Below, piece by piece: positions 1-4,546 of a stretch of DNA of 7,651 nt; the stretch's first letter is position 1; each line of letters opens with the position of its first letter. Made by a program: the position numbers and the translations under genes. The DNA comes from Candidatus Peregrinibacteria bacterium (lineage in GTDB: Bacteria > Patescibacteriota > Gracilibacteria > UM-FILTER-43-11). Under the pieces are notes generated by a model, which saw nothing but the letters and a program-made list of their open reading frames with translations, did no database searches and had not been told where the DNA came from. The stretch spans positions 1 to 7,651 of the forward strand of contig JAUXDO010000055.1 of NCBI GenBank assembly GCA_030618315.1. The letters are read 5' to 3'.

Positions 1-891
1 GAAAATTACCCAGGACCATTTATAGGCGGAACATTTAAAGAATACCCACCAAGCAATAGACCAAACTGCCCTGAGGGATACAGTGAGTTAGACATTAAGG
101 CAGCAAACATTGTAGATAAAACAAAAAAAGGAGATTTAGAATATGTTGGAGAATCAGAAAGTGTATTTGAAGAAGTTGTATGTATACCAACTGAGTTCTG
201 TGTAAGTCCTGATGTCATAAGAGACTTCTTAGCAGCGTCATTTTTCGCAATTCCGGGAAACTGGAGATTACTTCCTGCAAAAGATCCTATACGTCAAAAA
301 CTTGAAGCAATTGAATCCGTATTTTGTGTAACATTAACCAAACATAACAGACCGGAAACACCATATAGACCGGATGAAGGATGTATTGACTGTCATCTGA
401 GAGCAATTGTGGATTCGCTGTACAAGGCTTTGGATACGAATGTTACACCAATGGTAAATACAACATCCAGCTTTGGTATTAGTAGCAGGTGGGGCCCTAA
501 TATGTCATTTAATTTAACCACTGCGATTAAACAAAAAATAAAATTAGCTTTACCTGATCCAAAACCTGTAACGCAAATAATCGACGAGGAAATTGATAAG
601 GTAAAATCTGAAACAGATATTCCTGAACCTTCAATGATGGATTTCGACACACCAGCCGAAAAAGCGGAAAAAGAAATAAAAAAATTAAAGGATAAGCAAG
701 CCGCGTTAATAGAAGCTATGCAAAATTACAGAGATACCAATAACAGCTTAAGCGATCAAGCTATGTTCACCAGAGTTAAACCTTTATTGATCCAAATGCT
801 TGCAAGCTTTCAGGTAATGCAGGCAAATTATGATCAAATAACAAGAGAGGGATCTGTAGAAGCACTAGCCACCAAACATAAATGCAAATAA
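1..891 (+). CDS. Cys-containing protein of unknown function, 5' end outside window
   Basis: The reading frame is open from the first base to a TAA at 889-891, giving 296 residues, so the N-terminus is missing. The GTG at 409 is in frame but lies mid-domain and is unlikely to be the start. I do not recognise the family. Visible features, numbered from the window edge: Cys at 23, 61, 67, 109, 128, 131 and 295, with a CIDC (CxxC) motif at 128-131; a Lys/Glu-rich stretch about 218-245 that looks helical or coiled-coil; and no membrane segment in the visible part. The Cys spacing in the first half would suit a disulfide-stabilised exported domain or a metal site. The next gene starts 10 nt before this stop in another frame, so the two are probably co-transcribed and translationally coupled. 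Because that neighbour is exported, this protein may also act outside the cytoplasm (inference). Confidence 0.85.
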   Translation, partial: ENYPGPFIGGTFKEYPPSNRPNCPEGYSELDIKAANIVDKTKKGDLEYVGESESVFEEVVCIPTEFCVSPDVIRDFLAASFFAIPGNWRLLPAKDPIRQKLEAIESVFCVTLTKHNRPETPYRPDEGCIDCHLRAIVDSLYKALDTNVTPMVNTTSSFGISSRWGPNMSFNLTTAIKQKIKLALPDPKPVTQIIDEEIDKVKSETDIPEPSMMDFDTPAEKAEKEIKKLKDKQAALIEAMQNYRDTNNSLSDQAMFTRVKPLLIQMLASFQVMQANYDQITREGSVEALATKHKCK

Positions 892-2312
892 CCAAGCGAA
901 TCATCATCGGATTAACACTATGTTTTGGACTAATAGTTCAAACAGCAAACGTGCATGCAATTTATTCGCCAACTATTTCAAAAAGAGTAAGTATAATAAA
1001 ACAGCATGTCAGAACAGCCCGTGAGCATAATGGATCCGGAAGCATTACGGCTGCCATTAAAAGCGTAAAAGCTCAGGATGATGAAAGAGCTAAAGAGGGA
1101 AAGTCGCGAGCTCTTCCCGTTGAAGCAACACTGGCAATACCAAGAGTTTTGGGTGATATGTTTACAGACCTTATAAAAGCACCTTTGGATCCGATTTATA
1201 TGATCTTTAACATTATTCCATCCACAGGCGCCGTAGTCAGCACATGTTTAAGAAATGACATTTGGATACTGGAGGATTTAAGAGATGTTGTCGTTCAGGA
1301 AATGATAAAAGCTTATTTGATGATGGATTCAAATAATGGTGACTTGCTAAGTAACGATTATGAATATTTGAGATATTACATAGGATATTTAAAAGAATAT
1401 GGTCATCGCCCACAATATCCAAAACCAAATCCAGGCGACACAATTCCTATCACATCAAGCGAGCGTTTATTTGGAAGTAAATCAAGCATTAACTATTATT
1501 CAATTACATTCCCCACAGGCGAAGGATGTCCTGAATCGGATTTTGTGGAAGCATTTGACGAAGTAAAACAAAGTCTGATAACCCTTAAAACATTAAGTTC
1601 CGGTAGCGGAAGTGACTGGGGTAGTATTTTGGTTATGGCTAAAGCCAATGCACGAAGAAGGGCAGAAGAATGGATTAAAGCTAACCAGATAACACTCACG
1701 CTGGGAGGGGAAGCGGGAGGGAATCCTCAAAGCCTGATAAAGGGGGATAGCTGGAACGTATTCGTAGGTCAATTTAAAACACAAAAGCAAATTTTAAAGA
1801 ATATGATTGGTCCTCTGACTCCGTTATTCAGCTGGGGCATTTACAGCAGAGGCGAAGAGCCTGATGAAGAAATAAGTTACGGATGTATGTACTACTATGC
1901 CGATGCTGGCGTATTTCGTGCATGTACCGTTGAACAATTAAAAGATTATAAAATCTGTCAAAGTGATGATCCTGATGACAAAGAAGAACAGAGCAAGATT
2001 GATTGTGATAAATTTCGCAATCCAACACAAGTAATAACACCTGTAGAAACGGTTGAAAATTATCAAGCACAGGCATCCAGACATCAAAAAAGCATTACAA
2101 GCACTGAGAGAAGTCTTAAATACAATACCACCTTAAATAATATGTCGGAACAGGGCTTAATTGAAATGGACAGAGTTATGTGGGAAATAAATAAAGAGAT
2201 TGGACGCAGTTTTGAAGCCGATGGAGACGAAGCAGGTAAAGGCCTGCCATACTTATATTCACAATTAAAAACATTCATACAAAATCATTGTGGTGGAAAG
2301 AATTGTCCGTAA
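882..2312 (+). CDS. Exported Cys-rich protein of unknown function
   Basis: A 476-residue protein starting at ATG 882 and ending in TAA; the start overlaps the upstream gene by 10 nt. No Shine-Dalgarno sequence precedes it, which suits translational coupling. Residues 1-26 form a good Sec signal peptide: K5 and R6, a hydrophobic core from about 7 to 19, and a V-H-A site giving predicted cleavage after A26. C14 lies inside the hydrophobic core with Leu before it, so it is not a lipobox. The mature part has eight Cys (122, 216, 335, 348, 359, 375, 470, 475), enough for four disulfides, and ends with CGGKNCP. There is an acidic patch near 361-370 and no second clear membrane helix, so a secreted or surface protein is most likely. 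I do not recognise the fold. Together with the upstream gene it looks like part of an envelope or secretion cluster that extends left of the window (inference). Confidence 0.9.
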   Translation: MQITKRIIIGLTLCFGLIVQTANVHAIYSPTISKRVSIIKQHVRTAREHNGSGSITAAIKSVKAQDDERAKEGKSRALPVEATLAIPRVLGDMFTDLIKAPLDPIYMIFNIIPSTGAVVSTCLRNDIWILEDLRDVVVQEMIKAYLMMDSNNGDLLSNDYEYLRYYIGYLKEYGHRPQYPKPNPGDTIPITSSERLFGSKSSINYYSITFPTGEGCPESDFVEAFDEVKQSLITLKTLSSGSGSDWGSILVMAKANARRRAEEWIKANQITLTLGGEAGGNPQSLIKGDSWNVFVGQFKTQKQILKNMIGPLTPLFSWGIYSRGEEPDEEISYGCMYYYADAGVFRACTVEQLKDYKICQSDDPDDKEEQSKIDCDKFRNPTQVITPVETVENYQAQASRHQKSITSTERSLKYNTTLNNMSEQGLIEMDRVMWEINKEIGRSFEADGDEAGKGLPYLYSQLKTFIQNHCGGKNCP

Positions 2313-2387
2313 GAAAAACCCCTATTAAAAACACCAGCCTATTATAAAACCCCCTTGACCCCTTTTTCCGTATAATCAATTTATTAT

Positions 2388-2403
2388 CCCCCTTATCAGG
2401 GGG
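2388..2403. repeat. C/G hairpin CCCCCT-TATC-AGGGGG
   Basis: A perfect 6-bp stem with a TATC tetraloop. It is followed by AGGTA and a run of nine G at 2409-2417. The G-runs could form a two-tetrad quadruplex; a three-tetrad one is not supported because only three GGG runs can be made. A related hairpin lies at 2471-2486, so this looks like one copy of a dispersed repeat. Confidence 0.6.
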
Positions 2404-2470
2404 AGGTAGGGGGGGGGTATATAAGGATTTCACCTAGCATTCAATATTATCAACTTATCCCAAAATACTT

Positions 2471-2486
2471 CCCCTTGATAAAGGGG
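2471..2486. repeat. C/G hairpin CCCCTT-GATA-AAGGGG
   Basis: A perfect 6-bp stem with a GATA loop, closely related to the hairpin at 2388-2403. Its right half recurs as TGATAAAGGGGA at 2507-2518 without the left arm, which looks like a partial copy of the same element. Confidence 0.6.
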
Positions 2487-2623
2487 ATGATAATTAAATA
2501 ATTGAATGATAAAGGGGATTCTATAATAGGGATTGAATGATTGAATAGCAAAGAGGGTTTTATATAGGAATACCCAAAACTCCCCTGCATTTCATATGAA
2601 GCAAGAAAGTTTTGAGTTATTTT

Positions 2624-2677
2624 TGTTTTTCGTTTTTCAACCGATTTTATATTTTGGTATTAAACGAACGAAAAACA
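2624..2677. repeat. Inverted repeat TGTTTTTCGTT / AACGAAAAACA
   Basis: Arms at 2624-2634 and 2667-2677 are perfect complements over 11 bp, separated by 32 nt. The dyad lies 29 nt beyond the stop of the HTH gene on the minus strand. It lacks a T-run after the stem in the minus direction, so a terminator role is doubtful. The arms are largely T- and A-tracts, which lowers their significance. Confidence 0.45.
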
Positions 2678-2705
2678 GAGGTTTTGTTTTTGAGGACACG
2701 AGATT

Positions 2706-2903
2706 TTATATTGAGTCTTGGTCCAGAAACTTCTGAAGATCCGATTCACGGATCCTGTATATTCGACCAAGTTTTATGCTCCCCAGCTTCCTATTCCTTA
2801 TATACTTAAGGACTGTAAGAGGATGAATTTGCAAAAGCTGAGCAACCTGTTCTGTGGTGTAAATTTTTTCAACCACTTGTTTATTTTTGTTTTTAGCCTG
2901 CAT
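2706..2903 (-). CDS. Small excisionase-family helix-turn-helix DNA-binding protein
   Basis: A 65-residue protein that matches the excisionase/MerR-type HTH_17 pattern by eye. The N-terminus (about 1-13) is Lys-rich. Then comes the typical Y-T-T-E-Q-V-A start at 15-21, with helix 1 about 17-24, a recognition helix about 28-37 (HPLTVLKYIRN), a wing about 41-51 (GSIKLGRIYRI), and a closing helix about 53-61 (ESDLQKFLD). The family includes phage excisionases, which bend DNA at att sites, and small transcription regulators. ATG 2903 is the only sensible start: an in-frame TAA lies 21 nt upstream, and no Shine-Dalgarno is seen. The start codon lies inside a perfect dyad (2901-2915), and an AT-rich array of short repeats follows upstream, both candidate binding sites for this protein. 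No integrase or recombinase is visible in the window, so a regulator is as likely as a true excisionase. Confidence 0.85.
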   Translation of the reverse strand: MQAKNKNKQVVEKIYTTEQVAQLLQIHPLTVLKYIRNRKLGSIKLGRIYRIRESDLQKFLDQDSI

Positions 2904-2915
2904 ACCGCAGGTATG
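2901..2915. promoter_or_regulatory. Dyad over the HTH start codon, candidate autoregulatory site
   Basis: CATACC (2901-2906) and GGTATG (2910-2915) are perfect inverted copies around GCA. The right arm on the minus strand contains the ATG of the HTH gene. The site could be an operator bound by the HTH protein, or a small RNA hairpin that hides the start codon. Both readings are inference from position and symmetry. Confidence 0.5.
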
Positions 2916-2926
2916 TTTTGTTTAAC

Positions 2927-3031
2927 CTAGCTTAATCTAGCTTAATTTAATTAAATTTAAGTAGTTTTTATTAAATTTAGTTAAATCAATTTAACTTTGT
3001 TTTATCGTAGTTAAATATAGTTTAGTTAGAT
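2927..3031. repeat. AT-rich array of TAGTTAAAT/CTAGCTTAAT boxes
   Basis: The stretch has CTAGCTTAAT twice in perfect tandem (2927-2936 and 2937-2946) at one helical turn. TAGTTAAAT occurs at 2978-2986 and again at 3008-3016, exactly 30 bp later. A variant TAGTTAGAT lies at 3023-3031. There are two dyads: AATTTAATTAAATT (2944-2957), and AGTTAAAT-CA-ATTTAACT (2979-2996). Several spacings are multiples of 10 bp, as in operator or iteron arrays bound on one DNA face. It lies directly upstream of the HTH gene, so that protein is the natural candidate ligand (inference). The low-complexity AT content means some repetition is expected by chance. Confidence 0.55.
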
Positions 3032-3043
3032 TAATCTTGTCAA
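3014..3043 (-). promoter_or_regulatory. Candidate promoter of the HTH gene
   Basis: On the minus strand, TTGACA (complement of 3038-3043) is followed after 18 bp by TATATT (complement of 3014-3019). The predicted start is near 3007, giving a leader of about 100 nt that crosses the repeat array. The -35 overlaps a plus-strand TTGTCA, so one TTGTCAA heptamer could serve both directions. AT-rich sequence makes chance matches likely. Confidence 0.35.
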
Positions 3044-3066
3044 TGTTTATTATGTTTAATTATATT
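3037..3066 (+). promoter_or_regulatory. Candidate distal promoter of murD
   Basis: TTGTCA (3037-3042) is followed after 18 bp by TATATT (3061-3066). Transcription would start near 3073 and give murD a leader of about 160 nt containing the strong 3132-3160 hairpin. The arrangement mirrors the candidate minus-strand promoter on the same TTGTCAA core. Confidence 0.35.
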
Positions 3067-3085
3067 TCATTATGTTTAATTATAT
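3049..3085. repeat. 17-bp direct repeat with 20-bp period
   Basis: ATTATGTTTAATTATAT occurs at 3049-3065 and identically at 3069-3085, two helical turns apart. A further ATGTTTA lies at 3043-3049. The first copy overlaps the possible -10 of the distal murD promoter, so a paired protein-binding site is possible. Confidence 0.65.
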
Positions 3086-3131
3086 GGTCTAGTATATAAC
3101 AAAATGACGAAATAGATATTGCTCACACATA

Positions 3132-3160
3132 GTAGGGACGTTGCAATGCAACGTCCCTAC
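3132..3160. repeat. Perfect 14+1+14 palindrome, REP/MITE-like
   Basis: GTAGGGACGTTGCA (3132-3145) and TGCAACGTCCCTAC (3147-3160) are exact inverted copies around one A. This GC-richer hairpin stands out from the surrounding AT-rich DNA. ACGAAATA (3107-3114) and TATTTCGT (3184-3191) flank it as an 8-bp inverted pair, giving an 85-bp unit that could be a small mobile element. The form (GTAGGGACG...CGTCCCTAC) resembles dispersed intergenic palindromes I recall from other bacterial genomes. No T-run follows, so it is not a standard terminator. In RNA it could act as a leader hairpin for murD. Confidence 0.75.
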
Positions 3161-3215
3161 GTGTTTTGGGTGATGATTTTCGTTATTTCGTTTCGCCGTG
3201 GCGAATCATTTCGTC

Positions 3216-3221
3216 TATAAT
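3216..3221 (+). promoter_or_regulatory. Possible proximal -10 box of murD
   Basis: A perfect TATAAT ends 9 nt before the ATG at 3231, so transcription would start at or just before the start codon and give a leaderless or nearly leaderless mRNA. No convincing -35 or extended -10 is present, and the match may be chance. Confidence 0.3.
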
Positions 3222-3230
3222 AATATCACC

Positions 3231-4544
3231 ATGAACAATTTAAAAGAACCAATCGCAATTCTCGGATTTGGAGTAGAGGGAAAGTCCGCAAAATCTTTTT
3301 TAGATAATCAGGGTATTAACGATGTTACGATTTGTGATGAAAATTATCTTGAAGGCGCTCAAGCGCTTGTGCGCATTCAAGATAATTTCAAAAACCTATC
3401 CGACTTCCAAACCATCATCCGCTCCCCTGGTGTACATTACGACCGACCTGAAATAAAGGAAGCACGAGAAGCAGGTGCGACAATAACATCAATGACCGAG
3501 CTTGCCCTCGAGCTCGCAAAGGACAGGATTACAGCAATCACCGGTTCAAACGGTAAAACTACAACAACCGCACTTGTTGCTGAAATTCTAAAAAAACATT
3601 ACGAGGGTAAAGTAATCATTGGCGGAAACGATGGTAAACCAGTTGTTCAGGAAGCAACTAACCATCCAGACCAGCCAATTGTTATGGAAGTTTCAAGTTT
3701 CCAATTTGCGGATCTACAAATATCTCCACATATTTCCGCAGTACTCAACATAACTCCAAATCATTTGGATTGGCATGAGGATTTAGAGGATTACATCAAC
3801 GCTAAAAGTAATTTAATCCAACATCAATCAAAAGATGACTGGGCGGTACTTAATACAAACAGTGAAAACAGTACCAAAATGGCAAACAACGCTCCGGGAC
3901 AGATTTTTTGGATTGGAGAAAAGAAAGGTAACAACTGGGCCGACTGGGAAAATGACAATATTGTTGTAAACGATGAGGTAATAATCAATATCAAGGACAT
4001 CAAGCTTAAAACTCATCCGGACAACCTACTTTTTGCCGTAGCCATTGCAAAACTTCATAAAGTGAATAGTCAGACGATAGTTGATGCCATGAAAGAATTC
4101 AGCGGTGTTGAACACAGACTTGAGTTTGTTCGGGAGATTAATGGTATTAGTTTTTACAACGACTCATCCTGTACCACACCTGAGTCTGCGGAGGTTGCAA
4201 TCGAACAATTCCCTCTCGGTAAATTGATTTTAATGCTCGGTGGCAGTTCAAAAAAAGCTGAATATGGATTTCTGGCATCTAAAATAAAAAACAACAATGT
4301 CAGAGTTTATTTATATGGCAAAGAGGGGGAGGTTATCCATCAGGCAATCGACGAAGCCGGAGCAAAAGATCAAATCATCAACTACAATCAATCAAAAAAC
4401 TTTGAGGAAATAATCAAAGATGTATTCAGTCAGGCAAAAGAAGGAGATAACATAGTTTTGTCACCAGCATGTGCATCTTTTGACATGTTTAAAAATGCAA
4501 AGGACCGAGGCAATCAGTTTAAGGAGATTGTGAAAGGATTGTAA
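3231..4544 (+). CDS. murD: UDP-N-acetylmuramoyl-L-alanine--glutamate ligase MurD
   Basis: A cytoplasmic Mur ligase that uses ATP to add glutamate (D-Glu in canonical MurD) to UDP-MurNAc-L-Ala in peptidoglycan precursor synthesis. From ATG 3231 it has 437 residues, normal for the family. It shows an N-terminal UDP-binding domain (ILGFGVEGKSA, 10-20), the ATP P-loop TGSNGKTTTT (104-113), EVSSFQ (153-158), NHLDWH (177-182), and K192 at the expected carbamylated-lysine position. It also has EHR (294-296), the loop NDSSCTTPE (310-318), and the C-terminal SPACASFDMFKN (411-422). The loop differs from the NDSKATN form of E. coli MurD: Ser313 replaces the Lys. The frame extends to a GTG at 3198, but those 11 codons run through a hairpin and a TATAAT, while ATG 3231 directly precedes the conserved domain, so I prefer it. 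No Shine-Dalgarno is visible. No other mur or dcw genes lie in the window. Confidence 0.95.
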   Translation: MNNLKEPIAILGFGVEGKSAKSFLDNQGINDVTICDENYLEGAQALVRIQDNFKNLSDFQTIIRSPGVHYDRPEIKEAREAGATITSMTELALELAKDRITAITGSNGKTTTTALVAEILKKHYEGKVIIGGNDGKPVVQEATNHPDQPIVMEVSSFQFADLQISPHISAVLNITPNHLDWHEDLEDYINAKSNLIQHQSKDDWAVLNTNSENSTKMANNAPGQIFWIGEKKGNNWADWENDNIVVNDEVIINIKDIKLKTHPDNLLFAVAIAKLHKVNSQTIVDAMKEFSGVEHRLEFVREINGISFYNDSSCTTPESAEVAIEQFPLGKLILMLGGSSKKAEYGFLASKIKNNNVRVYLYGKEGEVIHQAIDEAGAKDQIINYNQSKNFEEIIKDVFSQAKEGDNIVLSPACASFDMFKNAKDRGNQFKEIVKGL

Positions 4545-4546
4545 TT

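Larger units (their letters stand above)
2313..2705. other. Gene-free repeat-rich spacer
   Basis: I find no credible gene in these 393 bases. They hold homopolymeric C and G tracts, two short perfect hairpins of similar sequence (2388-2403 and 2471-2486), a 12-bp direct repeat TGATAAAGGGGA (2476-2487 and 2507-2518), copies of ATTGAATGAT (2501-2510 and 2532-2541), and an inverted repeat of 11 bp (2624-2634 with 2667-2677). Neither C/G hairpin is followed by a T-run, so they are not standard intrinsic terminators for the exported-protein gene ending at 2312. The region probably holds the 3' ends of both flanking converging transcripts. Confidence 0.7.

Noticed and set aside
393..650. Minus-strand 85-codon frame inside the first gene
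   Set aside because: It lies wholly within a longer open frame that continues into a coupled operon, and it lacks recognisable motifs.
907..923. Lipoprotein signal at C14 of the exported protein
   Set aside because: The residue before Cys is Leu and the Cys is inside the hydrophobic core; a VHA cleavage site at 24-26 fits better.
2355..2376. TTGACC and TATAAT as a promoter in the spacer after the exported-protein gene
   Set aside because: The spacing is only 10 bp, far below the 16-18 bp needed.
2399..2417. Three-tetrad G-quadruplex
   Set aside because: Only three usable GGG runs exist; a weaker two-tetrad form is the most that can be argued.
2501..2527. TTGAAT with TATAAT (2522-2527) as a plus-strand promoter
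   Set aside because: The spacer is 14 bp, the -35 is weak, and no plus-strand gene follows before the HTH gene.
2612..2930. Plus-strand reading frames of 65-70 codons opposite the HTH gene
   Set aside because: They show no protein-like pattern, while the minus strand encodes a recognisable HTH protein over the same bases.
2927..3085. CRISPR array
   Set aside because: Repeats are 9-17 bp, unevenly spaced and without unique spacers of regular length.
3132..3160. Intrinsic terminator
   Set aside because: The stem is strong, but the bases after it (GTGTTTTGGG; ATGTGTGAGC on minus) are not a T-run, and no gene ends just before it on either strand.
3198..3230. GTG 3198 as murD start
   Set aside because: The extra 11 residues precede the conserved domain without similarity, and the codons overlap a hairpin and a TATAAT.
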